A program made the position numbers and the translations under genes. Below the pieces are notes generated by a model. That model worked only from the letters and a program-made list of their open reading frames with translations. It was not told the origin of the DNA and searched no databases. DNA of 48,552 nt from a virus, in the IMG/VR virus record IMGVR_UViG_3300046385_000146, positions 1 to 48,552 of that record; one strand, written 5' to 3'. Shown one piece after another: positions 15,165-22,909 of the stretch. The stretch's first letter is position 1, and each line of letters begins with the position of its first letter.

Positions 15165-15385
15165 ACAAGTTTGCTGACGAATTGGACGCACGAATTAATG
15201 AACTTTGGGAAGAATGCAAGACTCCTGAATGGACTCAAGACAGACCTACCTACGATCATCGGTTGTTCGCTAACATGATAGTTCAGGAATGTATTCTTGT
15301 TATTGAAGAAGAAGCAGAACACATTCATGCCGAAGGAACGATTGAAGCAATCGTTAATTTGGAAAAACATTTTGGAGTTGACTGA
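15161..15385 (+). CDS. FAELIV-family small protein, copy 3
   Basis: Seventy-four residues with the family plan but the most diverged centre: HRLFANMIVQECILVIEEE, then LEKHFGVD. The N-terminus MNKFADELDARINELWEE departs from the other copies. ATGA overlap with the previous gene, and its TGA overlaps the next ATG. Confidence 0.7.
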   Translation: MNKFADELDARINELWEECKTPEWTQDRPTYDHRLFANMIVQECILVIEEEAEHIHAEGTIEAIVNLEKHFGVD

Positions 15386-15615
15386 TGAACAAACGAATTT
15401 TTGAACTTGCTAAACAGGCTGACCTTATTCAATGGGACACACTTTCTTCCGGCGCTAAAACACCCGATCATGAAAGTGTAGTTAAAGCGCGAAAGTTCGC
15501 CGAGTTGATTATCCAGGAATGTATGGAACTTACTAAACAATGTTCTACAGGTAAAGGCTTATATGATTTGTTTGCCGATGAAATAATTGCAGAGCATTTT
15601 GGAGTTGAAGAATGA
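15385..15615 (+). CDS. FAELIV-family small protein, copy 4
   Basis: Seventy-six residues: MNKRIFELAKQADL, ARKFAELIIQECMEL, AEHFGVEE. Shares the DNA string TTCGCCGAGTTGATT with other copies, a sign of recent duplication or recombination. Overlapped starts and stops on both sides. Confidence 0.72.
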   Translation: MNKRIFELAKQADLIQWDTLSSGAKTPDHESVVKARKFAELIIQECMELTKQCSTGKGLYDLFADEIIAEHFGVEE

Positions 15616-15962
15616 ACGAACGAATTCGAGAACTTATCAAACAAATGGATCAAGCAGGTCTTCCATATGGCGATAACGCAATGACCGTCACAGACAAAGA
15701 CTTGGAATATTTCGCCGAGTTGATTGTGCGAGAATGTTTAGAAGTATTGCGGTTAGTACCGTATGACACTGACAGGGAATTTGGTGATGAAGTTATCTAT
15801 CAGGATGCAGTTAAGAAACATTTTGGAGTTGAAGTTGAACGAGGTGAACGAGTCGTTATTCCCGTTAGCATGGAGCATGCTGAGTTTATGATAAAGGTAG
15901 CACAGGATTATATTGACCAACACCATCAACAAATGGTTGACACACTAACAACAGGTAAATGA
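15612..15962 (+). CDS. FAELIV-family small protein, copy 5, with C-terminal extension
   Basis: A 116-residue member: MNERIRELIKQMDQAG, EYFAELIVRECLEVL, KKHFGVEVERGERVV. Unlike the others it continues past the FGVE block for about 40 residues (VIPVSMEHAEFMIKVAQDY and a His/Gln-rich stretch), giving an extra helix. End overlaps the next gene. Confidence 0.7.
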   Translation: MNERIRELIKQMDQAGLPYGDNAMTVTDKDLEYFAELIVRECLEVLRLVPYDTDREFGDEVIYQDAVKKHFGVEVERGERVVIPVSMEHAEFMIKVAQDYIDQHHQQMVDTLTTGK

Positions 15963-16141
15963 ACATGAACTTATTCAAAAGAGGTATAGATGCACTGCGT
16001 CAACCAGACCGTAATCCCAGATGCTATGAAATGACCGAAGATGAACGCTTGGCCAAATTGCGTGAGTGGAACAACCGTAATGTTTGGAACACACCCGAGC
16101 TATCAGAATCTGACAAAGTAAACCATTACAACGGAGCATGA
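15959..16141 (+). CDS. Small hypothetical protein (60 aa)
   Basis: ATG overlaps the previous stop. Sequence is polar and charged (MNMNLFKRGIDALRQPDRN, then EMTEDERLAKLREWNNRNVW). The Asn/Trp-rich end suggests a short helix hairpin. Function unknown. A second ATG at 15965 is an equal alternative. Confidence 0.5.
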   Translation: MNMNLFKRGIDALRQPDRNPRCYEMTEDERLAKLREWNNRNVWNTPELSESDKVNHYNGA

Positions 16142-16142
16142 C

Positions 16143-16295
16143 ATGAACTGGACAGCAGGTCTTGTTGCTATGTTTTTGTTATGGGTTCCTTGTATCGCCA
16201 TTGCAATTTGGATGCACAGAGCCAATGCAAAAATTGATCAAGAGTACAAAGAGCGCATGGAAGAAATCCGCAAACGATTTGGAGTTGAACTATGA
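16143..16295 (+). CDS. Small single-span membrane protein (50 aa)
   Basis: MNWTAGLVAMFLLWVPCIAI begins one membrane segment (residues 5-24), followed by a charged helix ending RKRFGVEL. The last residues echo the FGVE end of the FAELIV family just upstream, perhaps from recombination. ATGA overlap with the next gene. Confidence 0.55.
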   Translation: MNWTAGLVAMFLLWVPCIAIAIWMHRANAKIDQEYKERMEEIRKRFGVEL

Positions 16296-16420
16296 AAACT
16301 ATCTTTGCATGTGCCGGTGCCTTTGTGCTAGCCCTAAGTATATTAGGAGCACTTGGTGTTGGCAACTTTGTATTGATGTACAGTCCTGATAAAATTGCAT
16401 GTACCAAAGGCACACAATGA
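16292..16420 (+). CDS. Small membrane or secreted protein (42 aa)
   Basis: MKTIFACAGAFVLALSILGA is a single hydrophobic segment of signal-anchor type; the rest is a short polar tail (SPDKIACTKGTQ). Overlaps both neighbours by four bases. Unknown. Confidence 0.5.
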   Translation: MKTIFACAGAFVLALSILGALGVGNFVLMYSPDKIACTKGTQ

Positions 16421-16626
16421 TTTACATCTTGGTGATTTGGACCGTGGTTGGCGCTGGCGGCTATGGCAAGAATGCCGATCTGGCCAGATACGATTGGCGA
16501 CCCTTAGGAGAGTTTCACCTAGAAGAAGGACGCCTTGGCAAGAAGTCAGCACGAGAAATGTGTGAAGACGCTGCTCGTCAGCTGGGATTGAAAACTAAAA
16601 ACTACCGTTGCGTTCGAAGCAAATGA
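16417..16626 (+). CDS. Small exported protein, unknown (69 aa)
   Basis: ATG 16417 in ATGA overlap. N-terminus MIYILVIWTVVGAGGYG is weakly signal-like; the rest has two Cys (EMCEDAARQLGL, YRCVRSK) that could form a disulphide. Similar to short periplasmic phage proteins with a C-x-n-C pair such as the one at 22198. Function unknown. Confidence 0.5.
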   Translation: MIYILVIWTVVGAGGYGKNADLARYDWRPLGEFHLEEGRLGKKSAREMCEDAARQLGLKTKNYRCVRSK

Positions 16627-17330
16627 ATATGACAACTGTACCAGAAGTTCCCGAAGAAGTACGCAATAAGAAAATTCCAATTGCCAAAGCATGGGCATTG
16701 GTAGCTTATGCCGATCGCGTCAACGGCGGTGAGTATGTGAAGTTTCCCGAGTTTGATGCTGAGACTGGCAATGTTAAACGCAAGCCCAATCGCGAACTAA
16801 TTTCAGACCAGCTGGTTATAGGTTTTCGTAATGTAACTGATGAAGATGTTGCACACGGACAGAAGTTAGCTGACCATTTTCAAGGACTAGTGTTTGATGC
16901 ACTCAGTGGCAAGGCCAATGACTTTGATCAAAAGATTATCAACTTGATCACCGAATCAGAAGTACATGAAAAATTAGGTCTGGCATACATGGCCTGCTTG
17001 TGTGCTCGTTATCGCAAAGAGATTGTCAAGGAGTTTCGTCAAGAACAAATGTTCCGGCTAGGACACAGCAGTATCCATCAAGGCTCAATAGGCCAACACC
17101 TGCGGTTAGAAGTAGCTGTGCTGTCCAAGTTTGAAGGTCGAGCGTTCCCGGGTTCAGTAGTTCGTGCAACAGATGGCTCTAACTTGTACTTTTGGTCTTC
17201 AAGTCAAACCATTGACATGTGGCCTGACACACCCGAACAGTTTCCCATCGTAGGTGTAGTAAAAGCACACGGAACAGATCGAGATGGCAACCAAGAAACT
17301 CGACTGACACGAGTCAAGATTGTAATGTAA
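16623..17330 (+). CDS. Hypothetical phage protein (235 aa)
   Basis: ATG 16623 overlaps the preceding stop. A soluble 235-residue protein: a helical first half (KKIPIAKAWALVAYADRVNG, DEDVAHGQKLADHFQG, KIINLITE) and a beta-rich end (VVGVVKAHGTDRDGNQETRL) that resembles an SH3/OB-like tail. No motif recognised. It is the last gene of the operon started at 14788 and is followed by an intrinsic terminator. Confidence 0.65.
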   Translation: MNMTTVPEVPEEVRNKKIPIAKAWALVAYADRVNGGEYVKFPEFDAETGNVKRKPNRELISDQLVIGFRNVTDEDVAHGQKLADHFQGLVFDALSGKANDFDQKIINLITESEVHEKLGLAYMACLCARYRKEIVKEFRQEQMFRLGHSSIHQGSIGQHLRLEVAVLSKFEGRAFPGSVVRATDGSNLYFWSSSQTIDMWPDTPEQFPIVGVVKAHGTDRDGNQETRLTRVKIVM

Positions 17331-17332
17331 AT

Positions 17333-17352
17333 CCCGCCGATTGCGGGTTTTT
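17333..17352 (+). terminator. Intrinsic terminator
   Basis: CCCGC, five-base loop, GCGGG, then TTTTT, beginning three bases after the stop codon at 17330. Classical form. Confidence 0.85.
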
Positions 17353-17452
17353 GACTAACTATCTTACGCTTGTGCCAGTGCTGCGTAACCAGGTGTCAGT
17401 ATGAGTGCAGCAACAGGCCTTGGCAAGGACTTTACTGCGGAGTAGTTGATAA

Positions 17453-17460
17453 AATAAATA
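17453..17460 (+). promoter_or_regulatory. Candidate late promoter box AATAAATA (TauD-like gene)
   Basis: GATAAAATAAATAAAGC immediately before the ATG at 17465. There is no Shine-Dalgarno, and RNA from this box would start at about the ATG. Confidence 0.4.
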
Positions 17461-17464
17461 AAGC

Positions 17465-18313
17465 ATGCAAACAAAAAACATCTACGATTCATGGGGCACA
17501 GAGTTTACAGACATAAGTGATCTCTTTCAGCAAGACACGCAAGAATTGCGTAAGCTATTATATGATCGTAAGATGTTGGTATTTCACGCACCAGATTGGA
17601 CCAAATTAGAGTACTGGAATTTTTTAGCATTATGGGGTACACCATGGGAGCGTCAAGCATACATTTCCAGTACTGAGCGTTGGGAGTTGATTCCAGCCGA
17701 GGATGGCCAATTGCGCTATATAACTTCCATGAGCAACAAGTTGTCCAAGCGATTACAAGACTTTAAAATGCCGTGGCATGCAGACATTGCCAATCGTGTA
17801 GACGGAGGCATACAGTTCCCGCATCGTTGTATCTATATGAAAACAGTTCCTAATCCCTTGGCTGGTTACACTTACTGGCTGGACATGGAATTGGCTTACC
17901 CAGAAGTTCATCCCAAGTTGCGAGAACGTTGGGAAAAGCGCACAGTGGTTCAGCAGAACTGGCACCATCCAGGCCACAACCTAATTGAATGGTCCAGTAT
18001 GAAACAGCATCCGATTACCAAACGCTGGAGTCCCAGATGCAATTATCACGGCATTGCCGACAGCTGGATCTTGGACACCAAAGACTCAGCAGGCAACAGC
18101 ATGGGCACTGGTATTGTTGAAGAACTAATGGAAGCCATGGCCGAAGTCGCAGGTTGCACATACGAACAACGTTGGGAACCAAACGACATTGTACTGTACG
18201 ATAACTGGCCTTTTGTACATAGAAGAACCGCCCCTGACCTCAAACCAGGCCAAGAGCGGTTAATGTGGAGAGCCAACGTTGATCACGACATCAGCTTGGC
18301 TGATAGCTTTTAA
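17465..18313 (+). CDS. TauD/TfdA-like 2OG-Fe(II) dioxygenase
   Basis: A 282-residue protein with the TauD family layout. HxD is PWHADIAN (His105, Asp107), the distal His is FVHRRT (His252), and Arg265/Arg269 in GQERLMWRAN are placed to bind 2-oxoglutarate. DNWPFVHRR matches the family DNxxxxHxR block. Members oxidise small substrates such as taurine, carnitine precursors or amino acids. The phage substrate is unknown; roles in nucleotide or tRNA modification are also possible. It follows a terminator and a late-type box and converges with an HNH gene: the two stops share the palindrome TTAA. Confidence 0.82.
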   Translation: MQTKNIYDSWGTEFTDISDLFQQDTQELRKLLYDRKMLVFHAPDWTKLEYWNFLALWGTPWERQAYISSTERWELIPAEDGQLRYITSMSNKLSKRLQDFKMPWHADIANRVDGGIQFPHRCIYMKTVPNPLAGYTYWLDMELAYPEVHPKLRERWEKRTVVQQNWHHPGHNLIEWSSMKQHPITKRWSPRCNYHGIADSWILDTKDSAGNSMGTGIVEELMEAMAEVAGCTYEQRWEPNDIVLYDNWPFVHRRTAPDLKPGQERLMWRANVDHDISLADSF

Positions 18314-18873
18314 GCGTCCAGCTCAACATCCCAATACAAGTAGTCTCTCCAGGAGTCATGCAAGTTGGCATGGGTGCGTGGTAGCTTTCGGCCACGTGCA
18401 TACAAGTCCCAAGCTGTTGGTGCAACTACCTTTTTCAATGGAAACATCTTTGCTTCAGCAGGCAACATTGAACCTTTGCGATGGTTACATGGGCTACATG
18501 CTGCAACAACGTTGGTCCAGGAGCTAACACCGCCGTGAGCACGCGGAATAACGTGGTCGAATGTCAAGTGACGTGCTTCAAAGTGACCAGCACAATATTG
18601 GCAAGTGAACTCGTCACGTAGGTATACATTGTAACGGCTAAATGTTGGAGCAGCTTCGCGCTTGACGTAGTCCTTTAAGGCCACTACACTGGGCAAGCGC
18701 CAGGCGCGGTCTGCGCTGTGAACATCAACATCATATTCGGCTACTACACTCACACGATCTGAAAAGACAGCCTTGATGGCATCCTGCCAAGAGATTGTGC
18801 TCAATGGAAACATGCTAAACGGCTGAAAGTCGGCGTTAAGTAATAGTGCTGGGTATTGGTTGTCCTGGATCAT
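18310..18873 (-). CDS. HNH endonuclease
   Basis: A 187-residue protein on the minus strand. The HNH domain spans residues about 83-140: FTCQYC, LTFDHVIPRAHGG, WTNVVAACSPCNHRKG, with two CxxC pairs forming a structural zinc site and His/Asn of the ββα-metal fold. The N-terminal region (ALLLNADFQPFSMFPLSTIS) is the one usual in bacterial and phage COG1403-type HNH proteins. It may be a free-standing homing-type enzyme or a DNA-processing nuclease. It is one of few minus-strand genes, which favours independent acquisition. Its stop codon shares TTAA with the TauD-like gene. Confidence 0.88.
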   Translation of the reverse strand: MIQDNQYPALLLNADFQPFSMFPLSTISWQDAIKAVFSDRVSVVAEYDVDVHSADRAWRLPSVVALKDYVKREAAPTFSRYNVYLRDEFTCQYCAGHFEARHLTFDHVIPRAHGGVSSWTNVVAACSPCNHRKGSMLPAEAKMFPLKKVVAPTAWDLYARGRKLPRTHANLHDSWRDYLYWDVELDA

Positions 18874-18974
18874 ATTTGAGTCTTTAAAACAATACTTATC
18901 TAAGTCTATATTGTAAACTAAGTTAAGCCAAAAAACAAGAGCAAAATGATAAAAGTTAGTACCAAATTAGCCAC

Positions 18975-19003
18975 TTGACAAAGTTCAAAAAGTGTGCTAC
19001 ACT
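18975..19003 (+). promoter_or_regulatory. Sigma-70-type promoter, TTGACA-17-TACACT
   Basis: TTGACA 18975-18980 and TACACT 18998-19003 precede the 90-residue gene at 19035. The leader is about 25 bases with GGAGATG as ribosome site. The rest of 18874-18974 is A/T-rich with no recognised element. Confidence 0.65.
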
Positions 19004-19034
19004 ATGTTTACTATCTTAAAATGCCGGAGATGTT

Positions 19035-19307
19035 ATGTTAAGAATGAGCTTGCGCCAGCGACCATGGACACTGTTTGATCCTGCAGATAAAAATCACAGA
19101 GCATACTTTACAAAGTTCTTGCAAACTCGCTCCTGGCAACACTGCCCAGTTCAATGGATAATTGGTGATGATAGCCAAGATGTAGTGCATCATATTAGTA
19201 AAGTTTTGCTTGAGCATTATGCTGCCAAAGAATTTAGCCCAAAAAAGCGCAAAACTGTTGCAAAAAAGCCACAATCTACCCGTAAAAAAGTGCCGAAAAA
19301 CGGTTGA
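19035..19307 (+). CDS. Small basic hypothetical protein (90 aa)
   Basis: N-terminal two thirds are globular (RQRPWTLFDPADKNHRAYF), the last 25 residues are a Lys-rich tail (KKRKTVAKKPQSTRKKVPK) typical of nucleic-acid-binding proteins. It has its own promoter. The 3' end overlaps the -35 of the next promoter. DNA or RNA binding is inference from charge. Confidence 0.6.
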   Translation: MLRMSLRQRPWTLFDPADKNHRAYFTKFLQTRSWQHCPVQWIIGDDSQDVVHHISKVLLEHYAAKEFSPKKRKTVAKKPQSTRKKVPKNG

Positions 19308-19332
19308 CCATAGACCAAATAAACTGTATAAT
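19304..19332 (+). promoter_or_regulatory. Sigma-70-type promoter of the exported subtilase
   Basis: AAAACGG then TTGACC (19304-19309), 17-base spacer, TATAAT (19327-19332), followed by AAACGCATAAACACAAAGGA: the same promoter family as at 14788, 21500, 22881 and 23308. Confidence 0.8.
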
Positions 19333-19357
19333 AAACGCATAAACACAAAGGATCAGC

Positions 19358-21442
19358 ATGAAACGTAATGCACTAACTGTAGCAGTACTCGTAGCTTTAT
19401 ATGGCACAGCTTATGCACAGTCACGAGCCCTAAACTATGAAGCAAAAGAAACTGCCACAGTACTCACAGTAGGCGGTGTTACCAATGCATGGGCGCGTGG
19501 CATCACAGGCAAAGGTGCAACAATTGCCATCATTGACCAAGGCTTTGACCTTACACAAAAGGACTTTGTCTTTGCTGACGGCACTTCTAAAATTGCCGGC
19601 TACAAAAACTTTTATCCCAGCAAGTCCAAAGACTGGGGCTATCACGGCACCATGATGGCTGGCATTGCGGCTGCTTCTCTAAACAATTCAGGTACAGTGG
19701 GTGTGGCACCAGATGCAATGTTGCTGTTGGCCCAAGTTGGCGAAGGTGGTTTGTCAACTGGTATCAACAGTCAAGCTGTTGCCAAAGCGCTGGATTGGGC
19801 CAGCAGCCAGGGTGCCACTGTTATCAACTTGAGCTTTGGTTCAACGTATGACAATACTTACATCAAAGGCACCACACTAAATGCCGATAACACTTGGAAG
19901 CCAATCTCCACTTACAAACCAATGTATGGCCAGTCCACGCTGAACAACTACAAGATTGCCACCGACCGTGGATCTGTTCTTGTGGCAGCAGCAGGCAACC
20001 AGGCCTTGCCATATGCTCAGTATCCCGGTGCGTATGCAACACAAGTTGACAGTTCAGGCAAGTTGGTACTCAGTGGCCGCATGCTGATTGTTGGCTCAAC
20101 TGATGCTACTGGCAAAACTATTGCATCTCATTCAAACCGTGCAGGCCATGTGTGCACCAACATGTCTGGTACAACATGCAATGACCCATATCAGGTCAAA
20201 GACTTTTTTGTTGTTGCGCCAGGTGTGGCAGTGTATGGTTCGGTTGCAAACCAACAAGGTTTCAAAGACTTACAGGGCAATTTGAATACCAGTGGTTCTA
20301 TTGGAATGATTGGAACAAGCCCTGCGGCTGCTTATGTGTCTGGTGGTGTTGCGCTGATGAAACAAGCGTGGCCACAGTTGCGGGCTGAGCAGTTGGTCAA
20401 CATTGTGCTGAACACTGCTCGAGACTTGGGTGCCAAAGGTGTCGACGAAGTTTACGGGCACGGACTTGTAGATTTTGATGCTGCCACGCGCCCCGTGGGC
20501 GCACTGGTACTGGCCAATAACGCAAAGCTAACAGGCTCGGGTCCGCAAGGTAAAACTGTGGTGTTGGCAAAGACTGGTGTAGTTACTTCAGGGGCAGTAA
20601 ACTTGGGTACCAGCTCAGTTCTGCAAAATGCACAGGCCATTGACAGCATTGGTCGCAACTATACAGTTGACTTGACAAAAGCAGTTGGCTACAGCAATGC
20701 AATGAGCTATCAGTATGGTACTCCTTGGATGGCATTGGCTGGTGCAAATTATCGGCACTTTGCTACTCCCATTGGTCAGGATGGTGTGCTAACGCTAATG
20801 TCAAGTGATGGCGGCACGTCTGGTCAGTATGAATGGCAGCAAAGCGACAGCACTCGTCTAAAGTTTGAAGTTGGTGCGCTACAAGAGAAGTTGGGCTTTC
20901 TAGGCACACAAGGTGACGGCGCAATGGCATTTGGTGGAAGTAACACTGTATGGTCTGGCTTTGGATTTGATCAAAAGATTGCAGGCAATACCAGTTTGAT
21001 TGGCAATTACACCATGGGCGTGACTCGTACTTCTAATGTAGCAGACGGCATGGTTCAATTGGGCTCTACTGTGATTGCAGATTCGTGGAAGCTGGGTGTA
21101 GCACAAAGCAACATCTTGTTTGAAGGTCAAACTCGTGACACACTGAGCTTTGCAGTTGCAACACCAGTGGCGGTGCGTCAGGGTTCGGCTACAGTAACAG
21201 GTGTCACTGGTTATACCTACACTGACAATGCTGATGGTACCACAGATGCCAACCCCATCACACAAACAGAACGTGTGAGTTTGGCACCCCGTGCTCGTGA
21301 GATGGATTTGGTATTGGGCTATACTGTTGCAGTTAAAAACACAACCAGCGTAGGTGTAAACTTAGTTAAACAATTTAACGCAGGTGGCCAAGCAGGTGTG
21401 CAAGCAACAGGCATGTCGATTATGGCTCGTAGTGTGTTTTAA
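19358..21442 (+). CDS. Exported subtilisin-like (S8) serine protease with possible outer-membrane C-terminus
   Basis: A 694-residue secreted protease. Residues 1-20 are a signal peptide ending AYA. The S8 triad is complete: Asp60 (IAIIDQGFD), His96 (YHGTMMAGIAA) and Ser321 (GTSPAAAYVSGG), with Asn214 (AAGNQ) as oxyanion residue. VGVAPDA and VINLSFGS are usual S8 blocks. Residues about 375-694 are Gly/Thr/Ser rich and beta-like, and the protein ends SIMARSVF with a C-terminal Phe, the hallmark of outer-membrane beta-barrel ends, so it resembles a bacterial autotransporter protease. It has its own early-type promoter and terminator, and probably came from a bacterial host. Role in infection unknown. 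Confidence 0.88.
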   Translation: MKRNALTVAVLVALYGTAYAQSRALNYEAKETATVLTVGGVTNAWARGITGKGATIAIIDQGFDLTQKDFVFADGTSKIAGYKNFYPSKSKDWGYHGTMMAGIAAASLNNSGTVGVAPDAMLLLAQVGEGGLSTGINSQAVAKALDWASSQGATVINLSFGSTYDNTYIKGTTLNADNTWKPISTYKPMYGQSTLNNYKIATDRGSVLVAAAGNQALPYAQYPGAYATQVDSSGKLVLSGRMLIVGSTDATGKTIASHSNRAGHVCTNMSGTTCNDPYQVKDFFVVAPGVAVYGSVANQQGFKDLQGNLNTSGSIGMIGTSPAAAYVSGGVALMKQAWPQLRAEQLVNIVLNTARDLGAKGVDEVYGHGLVDFDAATRPVGALVLANNAKLTGSGPQGKTVVLAKTGVVTSGAVNLGTSSVLQNAQAIDSIGRNYTVDLTKAVGYSNAMSYQYGTPWMALAGANYRHFATPIGQDGVLTLMSSDGGTSGQYEWQQSDSTRLKFEVGALQEKLGFLGTQGDGAMAFGGSNTVWSGFGFDQKIAGNTSLIGNYTMGVTRTSNVADGMVQLGSTVIADSWKLGVAQSNILFEGQTRDTLSFAVATPVAVRQGSATVTGVTGYTYTDNADGTTDANPITQTERVSLAPRAREMDLVLGYTVAVKNTTSVGVNLVKQFNAGGQAGVQATGMSIMARSVF

Positions 21443-21505
21443 TACTCAAGTACTACACAAGTGTTGCAGAAATGCAACACTTTTTTTTGGCTAAAACAGT
21501 TGACA
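21440..21505 (+). repeat. Terminator-promoter cassette, copy 1
   Basis: About 66 bases nearly identical to 22822-22886: a run from the stop codon through AATACTCAAGTACTACAC, a GTGTTGCA-GAAA-TGCAACAC hairpin, a T-run, GGCTAAAAC and TTGACA. The copies differ at two bases and in T-run length. Confidence 0.9.
21461..21488 (+). terminator. Intrinsic terminator of the subtilase gene
   Basis: Eight-base-pair stem GTGTTGCA/TGCAACAC closed by a GAAA tetraloop, then eight T. Ends 19 bases after hairpin start of the cassette and 12 bases before the next -35 box. Confidence 0.93.
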
Positions 21506-21528
21506 GTTTGGACAAGAACCAGTATAAT
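21500..21528 (+). promoter_or_regulatory. Consensus sigma-70 promoter, TTGACA-17-TATAAT
   Basis: TTGACA 21500-21505, TATAAT 21523-21528, then AAACACATAGACAGCAACAA leading to the AGGA ribosome site of the gene at 21562. Confidence 0.88.
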
Positions 21529-21561
21529 AAACACATAGACAGCAACAAACAGGATTTGAAC

Positions 21562-21930
21562 ATGGCACGTGAAACAAAAGCACAACGCGAAGCTCGTTTA
21601 GAAGCAGAGCGCCTGGCACAAATGGCAGTGGCAAAGTCTACCTACACTGAACGCATGATGTCAGTGCTGGCCCGTGCTACAAAGGAGAACTTTGAACTGA
21701 GAGTACTGGACGACGAGTTTGTGGTTAGCAATCGCGACGACAGCCGCGCAACGCCTTACTTCGTGAAGCCTGTGTGGAGTGAAGTGGCAGACGTTAATCT
21801 GTTTGAACTGGAAATGGCAGTAGAAGACAAGGAAGAAGCTCGTGCTGAATCAGAACGTCGCTACCAAGCCAAGCAAACTGCCCTGGCCAAGTTGAGCAAG
21901 GAAGAACGTGAGCTGTTGGGGCTCGTTTAA
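21562..21930 (+). CDS. Hypothetical protein with charged helical ends (122 aa)
   Basis: ATG 21562 follows AACAGGATTTGAAC in the standard promoter leader. N-terminus MARETKAQREARLEAERLA is a long charged helix, the middle (FELRVLDDEFVVSNRDD) is beta-like, and the end is again helical (KEEARAESERRYQAKQTALA, EERELLGLV). This helix-strand-helix plan occurs in many small phage proteins. Function unknown. Confidence 0.65.
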   Translation: MARETKAQREARLEAERLAQMAVAKSTYTERMMSVLARATKENFELRVLDDEFVVSNRDDSRATPYFVKPVWSEVADVNLFELEMAVEDKEEARAESERRYQAKQTALAKLSKEERELLGLV

Positions 21931-21947
21931 TTTAACTGGAGTAATAG

Positions 21948-22187
21948 ATGACTGATAAACAACAAAAGCCAGAGATTGTGTTTGCACCGGGCTGCTTTGA
22001 CAACTTTGATGGCACACAAGAAGAACTTGATGAACTGATTGCGTCTATTAACCAAATGGTTGAGTCCGGAGAGATCTTTGAAAAGGCTCGCCCAATTGAC
22101 TTAGACAACCCGTCGGATGAAGACATGGATCTCATTGAACACTTGATGGGCCTTGAAGCTGAAGCAACGGAACGTAAATTGCAATAA
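21948..22187 (+). CDS. Small acidic hypothetical protein (79 aa)
   Basis: ATG with CTGGAGTAATAG upstream. Strongly acidic: FAPGCFDNFDGTQEELDELI and IDLDNPSDEDMDLIEHLMGL. The block PGxFDxFDGTQEELDEL recalls small proteins common in phage and bacterial accessory regions, from memory. Function unknown. Confidence 0.6.
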   Translation: MTDKQQKPEIVFAPGCFDNFDGTQEELDELIASINQMVESGEIFEKARPIDLDNPSDEDMDLIEHLMGLEAEATERKLQ

Positions 22188-22197
22188 GGAGTAGACG

Positions 22198-22380
22198 ATG
22201 ACTTGGGTATTAGTATTATTTTTGCATGCTGGCATGCTGAGTGAAAAAGACTCAATGGCTTTAACCACCGTGCCTGGATTTAAATCGGAAGCCGCTTGCA
22301 TGACTGCCGGTAAGCAAAGCGAGGCATTGGGCAAGCGCACCACCAAAGAAGTTAAATTTGTTTGTTTGAAGCAGGAGTAA
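22198..22380 (+). CDS. Small secreted-type protein with Cys pair (60 aa)
   Basis: ATG with AGGAGTAGACG upstream. The N-terminus MTWVLVLFLHAGMLSEKD is a short hydrophobic lead. The rest has ACMTAG and FVCLKQE, a C-x24-C spacing seen in small periplasmic phage proteins. No lipobox. Function unknown. Confidence 0.55.
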   Translation: MTWVLVLFLHAGMLSEKDSMALTTVPGFKSEAACMTAGKQSEALGKRTTKEVKFVCLKQE

Positions 22381-22383
22381 ATC

Positions 22384-22824
22384 ATGGGCTTAGATATGTA
22401 CTTGAATGCCAAACGTTTTCTTTGGCACAGTGAAAGTGATTTGGCCACCAACATCAAAAACAACTTTCCTGACTTGCCGGAACACATGCAAGTTCAGGAA
22501 GTTACCGTCAAGGCCATGTATTGGCGCAAAGCCAATGCTATCCATAAATGGTTTGTGGACAACGTGCAGGAGGGTGTAGACGACCATCGAGAGTTTGAAG
22601 TGTCTCTTGAACAGTTGGAAGAACTGTTAGAAGTGATTGAAGAAGTACTCGACAATCCAGAACGTGCAGGTGCTCTGCTACCTCCACAAGAAGGTTTCTT
22701 TTTTGGAGGGAAGGAAATGGATGAATGGTACTGGGAACAACTAAAACGTACCCAAAGTAAACTGCAAGAACTGTTTACACGTGACTGGCGATCCTGGGTC
22801 TTTTACTATAGAGCCAGCTGGTAA
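22384..22824 (+). CDS. Conserved phage protein of the MGLDMYL type (146 aa)
   Basis: Begins MGLDMYLNAKRF and contains VKAMYWRKANAIHKWFVDNV, the two conserved blocks of a protein family seen often in phages and prophages, with no known function. The middle (VSLEQLEELLEVIEEVL) is a helix and the end is aromatic (EQLKRTQSKL, WVFYYRASW). AGGAG precedes the ATG by about 6 bases. The stop leads directly into the second terminator-promoter cassette. Confidence 0.75.
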   Translation: MGLDMYLNAKRFLWHSESDLATNIKNNFPDLPEHMQVQEVTVKAMYWRKANAIHKWFVDNVQEGVDDHREFEVSLEQLEELLEVIEEVLDNPERAGALLPPQEGFFFGGKEMDEWYWEQLKRTQSKLQELFTRDWRSWVFYYRASW

Positions 22825-22886
22825 TACTCAAGTACTACACTAGTGTTGCAGAAATGCAACACTTTTTTTGGCTAAAACGGTTGACA
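22822..22886 (+). repeat. Terminator-promoter cassette, copy 2
   Basis: Second copy of the 21440-21505 repeat, 65 bases, starting at the stop codon of the MGLDMYL gene. Terminator and promoter are intact. Confidence 0.9.
22843..22869 (+). terminator. Intrinsic terminator
   Basis: GTGTTGCA, GAAA loop, TGCAACAC, seven T. Same structure as at 21461. Confidence 0.92.
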
Positions 22887-22909
22887 ACAGGACCAAAGAG
22901 CCGTATAAT
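22881..22909 (+). promoter_or_regulatory. Consensus sigma-70 promoter, TTGACA-17-TATAAT
   Basis: TTGACA 22881-22886 and TATAAT 22904-22909, followed by ATACACATACACAAACAAAC and AGGA before the ATG at 22941. Confidence 0.88.
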
